This document shows, piece by piece, positions 1-8,338 of a stretch of DNA of 64,000 bases. The position numbers and the translations under genes are program-made. Each line of letters opens with the position of its first letter. The first letter of the stretch is position 1. The stretch spans positions 789,702-853,701 of the forward strand of contig NZ_CP028940.1 of assembly GCF_013307205.1 (NCBI RefSeq). Reading direction: 5' to 3'. The notes under the pieces were generated by a model. The model was not told where the DNA came from and searched no databases. It saw only the letters and a list, made by a program, of their open reading frames with translations. This DNA is from Polynucleobacter arcticus (GTDB lineage: Bacteria > Pseudomonadota > Gammaproteobacteria > Burkholderiales > Burkholderiaceae).

Positions 1-784
1 CGTACACGGCAAAAAAGTTTTCTACATCAAACTGTTTCATGCCATCTTGAGCCAAGGTGGGCACATTAGGCATTAGGGGTGAGCGGTCCGAGGCAGCAAT
101 GGCAATCGGACGTAATTTACCGCTCTGAATATGCGGTAGGGATGCAGTCACACTATCAAACATCATCAGCGTATTGCCGGCAATTAAATCCGGCAAGGCG
201 AACGCGCTGCCCTTGTAGGGAATGTGTGTACCAGTAGCCCCAATACGCTGCATGAACAAGGCTGACTCCAGGTGAGAGAGGCTGCCATTGCCCTGGGAAG
301 CGTAATTAAAGTCACCCTTCTTGGATTTAATGAACGTGATGAGTTCCGGTAGATTTTTTGCAGGCACGGAAGGGTTGACCACAATCAGATGGGGAATGGT
401 GCCAAGTAGAGCAACAGGCGCAAAGTCCTTGGTGAGATCTGCTGGAGGATTTTTAAAGAGTGCTTGTGAGATGGATTGATTAGTCAACGCACTAATGTGA
501 ATGGTATAGCCATCAGGAGCAGCTTTCGCAGCTGCACCCAAGCCAATCATGCCACCAGCACCAGGCTTATTTTCAATAACGATGGGTTGACCCAGTGCTT
601 CGCCTAGGGGGACAGAAACTGCTCGCGCAAACGCGTCAGTAGAGCCACCTGGAGGGAATGACAAAATTGCGACCACAGATTTTTTTGGCCAATCCGCATC
701 TGGCGCCGCTGTAACCTGTCCGAATAAACCTATTAGGGCAGCTAAACCCAACAATGGCTTAGAAAAACGTTTCAATGTATTCAT
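1..784 (-). CDS. Bug-family (TctC-like) periplasmic solute-binding protein, 3' end cut by window
   Basis: The minus-strand reading starts at the ATG at 784 and runs off the window start, giving about 261 residues. It begins with a signal peptide (MNTLKRFSKPLLGLAALIGL) followed by a mature part with the typical Bug/TctC pattern: a PPGGSTDAFAR loop, then a VIENKPGAGGMIG segment, then DGYTI, and further on IPYKGSAFALPDLIAGN. These are hallmarks of the extracytoplasmic receptors of tripartite tricarboxylate transporters and of the many orphan Bug receptors of Burkholderiales. The ligand (a carboxylate or amide) cannot be told from sequence. No TctA/TctB membrane gene is visible, so it may be an orphan receptor. 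It is divergent from the aminotransferase gene with 88 bases between the starts. Confidence 0.88.
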   Translation of the reverse strand, partial: MNTLKRFSKPLLGLAALIGLFGQVTAAPDADWPKKSVVAILSFPPGGSTDAFARAVSVPLGEALGQPIVIENKPGAGGMIGLGAAAKAAPDGYTIHISALTNQSISQALFKNPPADLTKDFAPVALLGTIPHLIVVNPSVPAKNLPELITFIKSKKGDFNYASQGNGSLSHLESALFMQRIGATGTHIPYKGSAFALPDLIAGNTLMMFDSVTASLPHIQSGKLRPIAIAASDRSPLMPNVPTLAQDGMKQFDVENFFAVY

Positions 785-872
785 TTGGATATCCAGTTTG
801 TAAATGAGTAATATAGTATTAGAAGAATACGCCTATGTAGCGTGACCCATAAAAACTAATAACGAGACCACT

Positions 873-2219
873 ATGACTGTAGCAAAAACCGCAAATCCGA
901 TTGACATGTCGGCCTATTGGATCCCTTATACGCCGAACCGCTACTTTCATCAGAATCCCAAAGTGATGGAGTCAGCAAAAGGAGCTTACTACTTCGACAA
1001 TCATGGCCGTAAATTGTTTGACGGACTTTCGGGCCTGTGGTGCTCTCCTTTGGGGCATGGTGATCCACGAATTGGTGCAGCTATTCAAAAGCAATACGAA
1101 ACCATGGATTACTGCCCGGCATTTCAGATGGCGAGTGAGGCTACCTTTACGTTGGCTAGCCGGATTGTCGATATGGCGCCAGCGGGTTTAGACAAAGTTT
1201 TCTTTACTAACTCAGGATCAGAGGCAGTAGATACTGCACTCAAAATGGCTGTTGCCTATCATCGCTGTATGGGCAATGCTTCACGCTTTCGCATGATTGG
1301 TCGCGAGCGCGCCTATCACGGCGTAGGCATTGGAGGTATTTCCGTTGGCGGGATTGTTGCCAATCGCAAAGCATTCGCCAATATGATGATGAATGGAGTT
1401 GATCATCTGCCGCATACATTCAATCTCTCTCAAATGGCTTTCTCAAAAGGGCAGCCTACCTGGGGTGCGCATTTAGCAGATGAGCTGGAAAATATCGTCA
1501 CTTTGCATGATGCCAACACCATTGCCGCAGTCATTTTGGAGCCGGTACAAGGGTCAACAGGCGTTCTGGTACCGCCACAAGGCTATCTTCAAAAAATCCG
1601 CGATATTTGTACGAAGCACGGCATTTTGCTTATCTTCGATGAGGTCATTACAGGCTTTGGGCGACTGGGTACCAACTTCGGCGCAGATCTATTTGGTGTC
1701 ACCCCTGACATGATTATCTTTGCCAAGGCCATTACCAATGGCGTGATCCCTATGGGCGGTGTAATAGTGCGTGGTGATATTTACGATGCCATCATGGCGC
1801 AGGGCGGCCAAGAGCAGACAATTGAATTCTTCCATGGCTATACGTATTCGGGCCACCCCATTCCAACAGCTGCTGCCCATGCTGTCTTAGATATTTTTGA
1901 GTCCGATAATTTGGTGAATCGTGCGAAAGCCCTTGAGCCTGTCTTAGAAAATTCGTTACATGCGCTTAAGGGTAAAACAGGCTTACTGGACATCCGCAAC
2001 TGCGGTCTCTCTGGAGCTGTCGACTTGGTGCCTATTGCTGGTAAGCCGGGATTGCGGGCGATGAAGACTTTGGAGGCCTGTATTAAAAGAGGTGCATTAG
2101 TACGTATTACAAACGATACGATTGCAGTCGGCCCCCCATTCATTTCAACGCCAGCAGAAGTAGAATTCTTGGTGAGCGTATTGAGTGATGCAATTGATGA
2201 TGCAATGAAGTTGGGTTAA
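873..2219 (+). CDS. Class III omega-amino-acid:pyruvate aminotransferase
   Basis: A 448-residue PLP-dependent class III transaminase. The order of motifs fits the beta-alanine/omega-amino-acid:pyruvate group: an N-terminal YWIPYTPNRYF segment, the phosphate-binding NSGSEAVDTALK near residue 113, ERAYHG near 145, LIFDEVITGFGRLG near 253 and the Schiff-base lysine in IFAKAITNG (Lys285). The length is usual for the family. The expected role is transfer of the amino group of beta-alanine or other omega-amines to pyruvate in the cytosol. It has its own promoter region, divergent from the Bug receptor gene, and converges on lrgB with 33 bases between the stops. The substrate is inferred from family resemblance; a related aminotransferase specificity is possible. 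Confidence 0.85.
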   Translation: MTVAKTANPIDMSAYWIPYTPNRYFHQNPKVMESAKGAYYFDNHGRKLFDGLSGLWCSPLGHGDPRIGAAIQKQYETMDYCPAFQMASEATFTLASRIVDMAPAGLDKVFFTNSGSEAVDTALKMAVAYHRCMGNASRFRMIGRERAYHGVGIGGISVGGIVANRKAFANMMMNGVDHLPHTFNLSQMAFSKGQPTWGAHLADELENIVTLHDANTIAAVILEPVQGSTGVLVPPQGYLQKIRDICTKHGILLIFDEVITGFGRLGTNFGADLFGVTPDMIIFAKAITNGVIPMGGVIVRGDIYDAIMAQGGQEQTIEFFHGYTYSGHPIPTAAAHAVLDIFESDNLVNRAKALEPVLENSLHALKGKTGLLDIRNCGLSGAVDLVPIAGKPGLRAMKTLEACIKRGALVRITNDTIAVGPPFISTPAEVEFLVSVLSDAIDDAMKLG

Positions 2220-2252
2220 GTGTAGAGCAAGCTTCAGTAAGCTACATGCGCT

Positions 2253-2978
2253 TTAGTTAAACAGGTGGTACAGCACCGGAATGGCTACCGCACTAATCAC
2301 GCCATTCATGCCCATCGCCAAGCTGGCATAAGTGCCTGCCTCGGGATGAATGCTAAATGCGCGTGAAGTGCCGATGCCGTGGGCTCCAATACCAATGGCA
2401 AAGCCGCGTTGCCACCATGCCTTCATCCCCAATGCATTAAGAATAAATGGCGCCAAAATAGCCCCGAGTATTCCAGTAGTCACAGCAAAGATCGCTGTCA
2501 AAGTTGGAGATACTCCAATGCGTTCAGCGATGCCCATTGCAATAGGCGCGGTTACAGACTTGGGATACATTGCGCCAGTAATGCTCTCATCAGCCCCCAA
2601 TAATTTAGCGATGTTCACCGCGCTAATAATCGAGACTAAGCCACCCGCAATTAGTGACGCTATTAAGGGAATGGAGCGACCCTTCAGGCTTTTGAGTCCC
2701 CTATAAATCGGGATCGCTAAAGAGACGGTAGCGGAACCCAAGAGGAAGTGAATAAACTGCGCGCCTTCAAAGTAAGTCGAATAGGGCATCTCAATAAACT
2801 GAATGATGCTGGCTACCAAGATGATGGCAATGGCCACCGGGTTGGCTAGAGGATTCTGTTTAGCGGACTTGTAAACCCAGAGACCGGTTTGATAAGCAGC
2901 TAAGGTAATAAAGAGGGCAAACAAAGGGCTACCGGATAGGTATACCCAAATTTCAACTATGGAGTGTTTTTCGCTCAC
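2253..2978 (-). CDS. lrgB: LrgB family membrane protein
   Basis: A 241-residue polytopic inner-membrane protein of the LrgB/CidB/YohK family. It has several long hydrophobic segments and the family signatures GAMYPKSVTAPIAMGIAE near residue 135 and GIGAHGIGTSRAF near 196. It is translated together with the upstream lrgA-like gene: its ATG overlaps the lrgA stop by four bases. Pairs like this are described as holin/antiholin-like regulators of murein hydrolases or as exporters of small organic acids; the sequence alone does not decide between them. The start is fixed by the overlap. Confidence 0.85.
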   Translation of the reverse strand: MSEKHSIVEIWVYLSGSPLFALFITLAAYQTGLWVYKSAKQNPLANPVAIAIILVASIIQFIEMPYSTYFEGAQFIHFLLGSATVSLAIPIYRGLKSLKGRSIPLIASLIAGGLVSIISAVNIAKLLGADESITGAMYPKSVTAPIAMGIAERIGVSPTLTAIFAVTTGILGAILAPFILNALGMKAWWQRGFAIGIGAHGIGTSRAFSIHPEAGTYASLAMGMNGVISAVAIPVLYHLFN

Positions 2979-3328
2979 TGATCCACCTCTGTGGGCTTAG
3001 AGCTTAAAAAACGAACCAGGACCGCGCTGGTGGCAATTGTCAGAATGACGCTGCCTACCAAGGCACTCACAATAGCTAGGGCATTGGCTTTGAGTTGCGG
3101 CAGAAACAGGACTACGCCAACTGCAGCAGGAACAAATAGAAGACCAAGGTACTGACTGAAGGCATCAGCAACAGTCGCTAACTCTGGATTGATTCCTTTG
3201 CGCAGTGCTAGCCAGGCAATCAGGAGCACCAGTCCAATCACGGGGCCGGGCAGTGTCGGCAGGACGAACTTAGAAACAAGCTCACCCAAGCTTTGAAATA
3301 ACAGAATTTGAACCAGTCCAGAAATCAT
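2975..3328 (-). CDS. lrgA: CidA/LrgA family protein
   Basis: A 117-residue, almost wholly hydrophobic protein with four probable membrane helices and the LrgA pattern LPGPVIGLVLLIAWL near residue 26 and FVPAAVGVVLF near 65. The family is holin-like in size and topology. It is the first gene of a two-gene unit with lrgB. Its promoter must lie in the 156-base gap shared with the divergent iorA-like gene, which holds a near-palindrome at 3347-3362. Confidence 0.83.
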   Translation of the reverse strand: MISGLVQILLFQSLGELVSKFVLPTLPGPVIGLVLLIAWLALRKGINPELATVADAFSQYLGLLFVPAAVGVVLFLPQLKANALAIVSALVGSVILTIATSAVLVRFLSSKPTEVDQ

Positions 3329-3346
3329 GCCTTGATCTTACTGCTC

Positions 3347-3373
3347 TGCAATATATGTTGCAAAGCAATATAT
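3347..3373. promoter_or_regulatory. Possible operator between lrgA and the molybdenum hydroxylase operon
   Basis: TGCAATATATGTTGCA (3347-3362) is an 8+8 inverted repeat with one mismatch. It is followed at 3365-3373 by a second copy of the left arm, GCAATATAT. It sits in the divergent intergenic gap 19 bases upstream of lrgA, which is a normal operator position. The regulator is unknown and no regulator gene is adjacent. Confidence 0.35.
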
Positions 3374-3484
3374 AAATTCTTGTTTTAATATAAACCTAAT
3401 AAAAGTAGGATATAAAAATAACAAAAGCTGAGGACATTCTGAAAAGAAAAGTTCTTAAATTACAAAACCAATAGGAGAGCGTTA

Positions 3485-3934
3485 ATGGCTGACTTAAACA
3501 TCAACGGTAAAAAGTACAAGATAGATGTAGATCCAGAAACCCCATTGTTGTGGGCCATTCGGGATCATGTGGGTCTGACTGGTACTAAATATGGTTGCGG
3601 TGTTGGTCAATGTGGTGCGTGTACCGTATTGTTCGATGGTCAAGCGATTCGAAGCTGCGCTATTCCAGTGAGCGCTGCCGCAGGAAGAAAGATTGAAACG
3701 ATTGAAGGCCTTGCTAAGAATGGCCAACTCTCAAAAGTTCAAAAAGCATGGGTCGATAATCAGGTACCCCAGTGCGGTTACTGCCAGTCTGGCATGGTGA
3801 TGGCCACTACCGCTTTGTTACGTAACACCCCGAAGCCTACTGATGCGCAAATTGATGCAGCAGTCACCAACATCTGCCGTTGTGGAACCTTCCAACAAGT
3901 GCGTGATGCTATTCATGCTGTGAGCAAGGCATAA
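3485..3934 (+). CDS. Molybdenum hydroxylase [2Fe-2S] subunit (IorA/CoxS type)
   Basis: A 149-residue ferredoxin-like subunit with two [2Fe-2S] sites. The plant-ferredoxin cluster uses Cys38, Cys43, Cys46 and Cys58 (GCGVGQCGACTVLFDG). The second cluster in the helical domain uses Cys97, Cys100, Cys131 and Cys133 (CGYCQSGM, CRC). Length and layout match small subunits of the xanthine-oxidase family such as the isoquinoline 1-oxidoreductase alpha chain. It passes electrons from the molybdenum site of the large subunit encoded 9 bases downstream. A clear ribosome site (AGGAG) precedes the ATG. No FAD subunit gene is present, as expected for the IorAB/aldehyde-dehydrogenase subtype, which hands electrons to an external carrier. 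Confidence 0.9.
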   Translation: MADLNINGKKYKIDVDPETPLLWAIRDHVGLTGTKYGCGVGQCGACTVLFDGQAIRSCAIPVSAAAGRKIETIEGLAKNGQLSKVQKAWVDNQVPQCGYCQSGMVMATTALLRNTPKPTDAQIDAAVTNICRCGTFQQVRDAIHAVSKA

Positions 3935-3943
3935 GGAACGATC

Positions 3944-6211
3944 ATGACTAAAACAATTCAAAACACAACTAATACAGTAATCAATTCAGAGATCAATTCA
4001 GAAGCTACGAATACTTCCCGTCGTCACTTTATTGTTGGCTCTAGTGCCATCGCTACTGGTTTAGCAATCGGCTTTGATTTCTCATTGATGTCTTCAGCTC
4101 ATGCTGCAATGGGTTCTGGTACCACCGCGATGACTCCCCTAGAGACGCCGGAGATCGGTGTTTGGGTCGAGGTCAGGCCGAATGACGATGTCGTGGTGCG
4201 TATCGTGCGCTCTGAGATGGGTCAGGGAACCATTACTGGTTTGGCTCAAATGGTTGCTGAAGAACTGCAATGTGATTGGAAAAAAGTTTCTTACGACTAT
4301 CCGTCACCTGCCGAGAACCTCAAGCGCAATAAAGTATGGGGTAGTTACTCCACCGGCGGCAGTCGTGGGATTCGTACCTCTGAACAATATGTTCGTAAAG
4401 GGGGCGCCGCAGCCTGCATGATGCTTATCCAGGCTGCAGCTAACCAGTGGAATGTGCCTGTATCAGAGGTCGTCGCTAAAGATAGCGTCATTACCCACAC
4501 ACCTTCTGGCCGTAAAACCACTTTCGGCAAAGTATCCGTAGCAGCTTCTAAGTTAGAGGTACCTAAAGAAGTTCCTTTAAAGGATCCTAAAGATTGGACC
4601 GTGATTGGTAAGTCAGTAAATCGTATTGACGGCACTGCGGACAAGGTCAACGGCAAGCAGGTATACGCCATTGACTTGAAGTTGCCTGGAATGTTGGTAG
4701 CAACCATTCATGAGTCTCCAGTCTTTGGTGGCAAAGTGAAGAGCTATGACGCTAGTAAAGCTTCTAGCATGAAGGGGGTCAAGAAGGTGATTCAGGTGGG
4801 TGACTCTTCTATCGTGGTTATTGCTGATACTTTTTGGCAGGCAAAGACTGGCTTAGATGCTGTCAAGATTACTTGGGATAACGGTAGCAATGGTGATGTC
4901 TCTAGTGCTTCTATTAAGAAGATGCTCGAGGGCGGCTTAACTGCGAACGATACCTTTGTGGGTAATGCAAATGGTGATGCTAAGGAAGCAATTTCCAAGG
5001 CATCTAAAACAATCGAAGCCACGTACTTCTACCCATTCTTGAATCATGCGACTTTAGAACCGCAAACAGCTACAGCGAAATGGACGCCAGATTCTTGCGA
5101 GGCTTGGGTTCCGACGCAAGATGGTGAAGCTTCTTTGGCCGCAGTGATTGCAGCTTCAGGCTTGCCTGCTGAAAAATGTAATGTATACAAGGTAAATCTT
5201 GGCGGTGGCTTTGGTCGCCGTGGCGCCTTCCAGGACTACACAACCCAAGCAGTCAATATTGCTAAGCAAATGCCGGGCACTCCAATCAAATTGATTTGGA
5301 CCCGTGAAGAGGATATGACTCAAGGCCGTTATCACCCGGTAACGATGTGTAAGATGACTGCCGCTATTGATGATAAGAAAAATATCACCGGCTTAGATAT
5401 GCGTATCTCCAGCCAATCTATCTTGGCTTCTGTGCGTCCAGCAGTAGTTGCCGCTAATAAAGGTAAGGATCCAGTAGTCTTCCAAGGGCTTGACGCTGCG
5501 GGTGAGCATGGTATTACGTACAGCTTCCCGAATTTGATGATTGACCACGCTATGCGTAACACGCATGTACCGCCAGGTTTTTGGCGCGGCGTCAACGTCA
5601 ATCAAAATGCGATCTTCCTCGAAACCTTTATGGATGAGATGGCTGAAGCTACTGGTGTCGACGCGGTAGAGTTCCGTCGCAAGCATATGGAAAAGTTCCC
5701 GCGCGCAGTAGCAGTATTGAATGCGGTTGCTGACGGCATTGATTGGACTAAGCCGGCTAAGCCAGGCGTATTCCGCGGTGTTGCCCAGATGCGCTCTTTT
5801 GGTAGTTATGTCGCTGCTGCTTGTGAGCTATCAGTCACAAATGGTAATGAAGTAAAAATTCATCGCATCGTTGCTGCAACTGATCCGGGTTATGTTGTGA
5901 ATCCAGCTCAAGTAGAGCGTCAGGTATCAGGCTCCTTCATGTATGGTTTGTCTGCTCTTTTTGAAGAAGAAATTACGATTGAGAAGGGCGCAGTGGTACA
6001 GAAGAACTTTGATACCTTCAACTCCATTCGTCTGGCACAGATGCCTAAAGTGGAAACGATCATCATTCAAGGTGGCGGTAAAGAATGGGGTGGGGTTGGT
6101 GAGCCAACAATTGCCGTAGCAGCACCAGCAGTACTCAATGCAATTTACCGAGCTACTGGTAAACGCTTGCGTACAGTGCCATTGAAAAACAGTGGCATCA
6201 AGTTGGTGTAA
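3944..6211 (+). CDS. Molybdopterin-binding subunit of an IorB-type molybdenum hydroxylase
   Basis: A 755-residue large subunit of the xanthine dehydrogenase family, isoquinoline 1-oxidoreductase beta type. It has a twin-arginine signal (SRRHFIVGSS, Arg26-Arg27) followed by a hydrophobic stretch, so the folded holoenzyme is expected in the periplasm or bound to the membrane. Visible signatures are GGGFGRRGAFQDY (pterin binding, near residue 423), PPGFWRGVN near 544 and GGVGEPT close to the C-terminus, where Glu720 is the likely catalytic base. The substrate (N-heterocycle, aldehyde or other) cannot be predicted. It lies 34 bases before soxX, suggesting co-transcription with the Sox genes and perhaps c-type cytochromes as electron acceptor. 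Confidence 0.88.
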   Translation: MTKTIQNTTNTVINSEINSEATNTSRRHFIVGSSAIATGLAIGFDFSLMSSAHAAMGSGTTAMTPLETPEIGVWVEVRPNDDVVVRIVRSEMGQGTITGLAQMVAEELQCDWKKVSYDYPSPAENLKRNKVWGSYSTGGSRGIRTSEQYVRKGGAAACMMLIQAAANQWNVPVSEVVAKDSVITHTPSGRKTTFGKVSVAASKLEVPKEVPLKDPKDWTVIGKSVNRIDGTADKVNGKQVYAIDLKLPGMLVATIHESPVFGGKVKSYDASKASSMKGVKKVIQVGDSSIVVIADTFWQAKTGLDAVKITWDNGSNGDVSSASIKKMLEGGLTANDTFVGNANGDAKEAISKASKTIEATYFYPFLNHATLEPQTATAKWTPDSCEAWVPTQDGEASLAAVIAASGLPAEKCNVYKVNLGGGFGRRGAFQDYTTQAVNIAKQMPGTPIKLIWTREEDMTQGRYHPVTMCKMTAAIDDKKNITGLDMRISSQSILASVRPAVVAANKGKDPVVFQGLDAAGEHGITYSFPNLMIDHAMRNTHVPPGFWRGVNVNQNAIFLETFMDEMAEATGVDAVEFRRKHMEKFPRAVAVLNAVADGIDWTKPAKPGVFRGVAQMRSFGSYVAAACELSVTNGNEVKIHRIVAATDPGYVVNPAQVERQVSGSFMYGLSALFEEEITIEKGAVVQKNFDTFNSIRLAQMPKVETIIIQGGGKEWGGVGEPTIAVAAPAVLNAIYRATGKRLRTVPLKNSGIKLV

Positions 6212-6245
6212 GTGAGATGTTCATGGGATTGGGTAAGGGTAAGAG

Positions 6246-6710
6246 GTGATGAGGAGCGTACTGGCAACGATCTTGCTAGGAACTTCGATCTTATCCCTTG
6301 CTAATCAAGCCCAAGCTCAAGCCCAGGCTCAAACCTGGTCAGGGGATTCCATCGTGAATCCCCTCACTTCATCTGCAGGTGATCCAGCCAAAGGTCGAAT
6401 GATTGTGGCAAGTCGTCAAACAGGCTTATGCCTTCTCTGTCATAGCGGACCTTTTCCGGAAGAGCGCTTTCAGGGAAACTTAGCTCCTGATATCGGCGTT
6501 AGCGTTGGGCATCTCAGCGAGGCGCAATTGCGAGCCAGAATAGTCGATCCCAGTCGCTTTAATCCGGGTACGATCATGCCCTCCTACTACCGAACAGTAG
6601 GGCTCAGACGAGTAGCGCCAAAGTTTGAAGGTCAGCCAATGCTGAGCGGGCAAGAAATTGAAGATGTCGTCGCTTTCCTGCTGAGCCTGAAGATCAAGAC
6701 TGTTCAATGA
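6246..6710 (+). CDS. soxX: SoxX, monohaem c-type cytochrome
   Basis: A 154-residue periplasmic cytochrome. A signal peptide ends in an Ala/Gln repeat near residue 29. One haem site, CLLCH (Cys62, Cys65, His66), is followed by NLAPDIGVSVG and FNPGTIMPSYY, where Met111 is the likely distal ligand, and by the C-terminal LSGQEIEDVVAFLLSLK helix typical of SoxX. With SoxA it forms the cytochrome that conjugates a sulfur substrate to the SoxY carrier. Note the QAQAQAQ repeat at the signal-peptide end. The start has a moderate GGTAAGAGG ribosome site. Confidence 0.88.
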   Translation: MMRSVLATILLGTSILSLANQAQAQAQAQTWSGDSIVNPLTSSAGDPAKGRMIVASRQTGLCLLCHSGPFPEERFQGNLAPDIGVSVGHLSEAQLRARIVDPSRFNPGTIMPSYYRTVGLRRVAPKFEGQPMLSGQEIEDVVAFLLSLKIKTVQ

Positions 6711-6726
6711 AATCTACACTATCACG

Positions 6727-7221
6727 ATGAGTTCATTAAAAATACATTCCGCCTCCCCTAATTCTCCTAATCTCACTAGAAGACTCTATTTGTCTGCGCT
6801 AGGTATTTTGGGTTTGTCGAGCTCGCTTGCCCCATTCTCCGCTCTGGCTAAAAAACCTGAGGCGATGGAGGCGATTGCAAAAATTGTGGGGTCAAATACT
6901 ATCAAGGAAGGACGGGTCAAGCTGATTATTCCGCCATTGGTGGAGAGTGGTAATTTGGTAGTGCTCAAGGTGAGTGTCGAGAGTCCGATGACCGCCAATG
7001 ATTATGTCAAAGCAGTACATGTGATTTCTGAAGAAAACCCATCCCCTAATATGTTTGTAGCGTACTTCACGCCGCGCTCTGGGCGCGCAGATCTCACTAC
7101 TCGTGTGCGGCTGGCTGATTCGCAAAGAGTATGGGCGATTGCTCAAATGAGTGACGGTAGTTACTGGCGGGGTTATGCGGATACCTCGGTGACTTTATCT
7201 GCATGCACGGAAATGATATGA
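6727..7221 (+). CDS. soxY: SoxY-like sulfur carrier with an atypical C-terminus
   Basis: A 164-residue SoxY-family protein with a twin-arginine type export signal (TRRLYLSALGILGLSSS) and the Ig-like SoxY core (IKEGRVKLIIPPLVESGNLV, FTPRSGRADLTTRVRLADSQ, AQMSDGSYWRG). In canonical SoxY the protein ends in a flexible GGCGG arm whose cysteine carries the sulfur intermediate. Here the end reads VTLSACTEMI: a cysteine (Cys160) is kept but the glycines are absent and five residues lie from it to the end instead of three. It overlaps soxZ by four bases. Family membership is firm; a standard thiosulfate-carrier function is less certain. Confidence 0.82.
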   Translation: MSSLKIHSASPNSPNLTRRLYLSALGILGLSSSLAPFSALAKKPEAMEAIAKIVGSNTIKEGRVKLIIPPLVESGNLVVLKVSVESPMTANDYVKAVHVISEENPSPNMFVAYFTPRSGRADLTTRVRLADSQRVWAIAQMSDGSYWRGYADTSVTLSACTEMI

Positions 7222-7547
7222 GTAAGACCTCACGCACTAGCATCACTGTCCCCGCAACGGCCAAAAAGGGTTCGATTATTGAGATTCGGGCGATTGCCCA
7301 GCATGATATGGAAACAGGGTTTCGTTATACAGAGGATGGTAAGCGTATTCCTCGCGATATCATCCGCGTATTCACTTGCTTCTACAACGGAGAAGAAGTG
7401 TTTAAGGCGGACTTTTACTCAGGAATTGGTGCAAATCCCCTCATCATTTTTACTACTATCGCGGTCGCATCAGGCACGATTGAGTGCAAGTGGATAGGTG
7501 ACAACGGTTATGAAGCAGTCACTCAAGCAAATATTACTGTCTCGTGA
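7218..7547 (+). CDS. soxZ: SoxZ, partner of SoxY
   Basis: A 109-residue SoxZ protein (KKGSIIEIRAIAQHDMETGF, RDIIRVFTCFYNGEEVFKADFY, near the usual length) that forms the soluble heterodimer with SoxY in the periplasm; SoxZ has no signal of its own and is exported with SoxY. The ATG at 7218 overlaps the soxY stop (ATGA) and starts MSKTSRTS; an in-frame ATG at 7203 would add five residues within soxY and is less likely. Its stop overlaps the GTG start of soxA. Confidence 0.88.
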   Translation: MSKTSRTSITVPATAKKGSIIEIRAIAQHDMETGFRYTEDGKRIPRDIIRVFTCFYNGEEVFKADFYSGIGANPLIIFTTIAVASGTIECKWIGDNGYEAVTQANITVS

Positions 7548-8329
7548 AAGCTCTACCAATTTGGAGTCGTTGGCTAACTGCATCAATGGCGCTCATGATG
7601 GTGCAGCTTGCATTTGCAAGGGAGACGCCAAAAGATAGTCGCCAGTCTAGTTATCAGTTAATGACGGCTGAAAATCAAGCTATGCAAGACGATCCTAACT
7701 TAAATCCTGCATTATTTTGGGTGATGGATGGCCACAGCCTCTGGAAAGAAAAGATGGGCAACAAGAATGTGTCTTGCGCATCTTGCCATGGCGATTCTGG
7801 AAAAAAGATGACCGGTGTTGCCACTCAATTTCCTAAAGTGATTCGGGGTAAGTTACAGACTCTAGAGGGGCAAATCAATCAATGTCGTACCTCGCAGCAA
7901 GATGCTCCAGCACTCGCATATGAAAGTAAAGATCTCCTAGCATTAAGCACATTTGTGGCCATTCAATCCAAGGGCATGCCTATTGCCGTTCAGGAAACGC
8001 CTCTGAATAAGCAGGATCTACAACAAGGTAAACGTTTTTTTAATGAAAGAATGGGGCAGCTCAATTTATCCTGTGCGCAATGCCATCAGGATCGCGCTGG
8101 CCTGAAATTAGGCGGTAGTCTGATTCCACAAGGACATCCCACCGCTTACCCAATCTACCGCATTGAGTGGCAAACCATGGGCTCTTTACAAAGACGTCTG
8201 CGCAATTGTATGAGTGGAGTACGTGCTAAGCAATTCGAGTACGGGTCTACTGAAATGGCTCAGCTAGAGCTCTTTCTCATGTGGCGAGCCAGAGGGATGC
8301 CCCTGGAAACTCCAGGGGTGAGGCCTTAA
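7544..8329 (+). CDS. soxA: SoxA, dihaem c-type cytochrome (sulfur-conjugating subunit)
   Basis: A 261-residue SoxA. It begins at a GTG that overlaps the soxZ stop and has a signal peptide ending near AFA-RE. There are two haem-binding motifs, CASCH (Cys78-His82) and CAQCH (Cys177-His181), so this is the dihaem form. Cys114 (INQCRTSQQ) and Cys222 (NCMSGVRAKQF) are the expected axial cysteine ligands, the latter being the catalytic cysteine persulfide in characterised SoxA. It catalyses linkage of thiosulfate to the SoxY carrier together with SoxX. It ends nine bases before the convergent purU. No soxB or soxCD is in the window. Confidence 0.88.
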   Translation: MKALPIWSRWLTASMALMMVQLAFARETPKDSRQSSYQLMTAENQAMQDDPNLNPALFWVMDGHSLWKEKMGNKNVSCASCHGDSGKKMTGVATQFPKVIRGKLQTLEGQINQCRTSQQDAPALAYESKDLLALSTFVAIQSKGMPIAVQETPLNKQDLQQGKRFFNERMGQLNLSCAQCHQDRAGLKLGGSLIPQGHPTAYPIYRIEWQTMGSLQRRLRNCMSGVRAKQFEYGSTEMAQLELFLMWRARGMPLETPGVRP

Positions 8330-8338
8330 GAAATAGGC

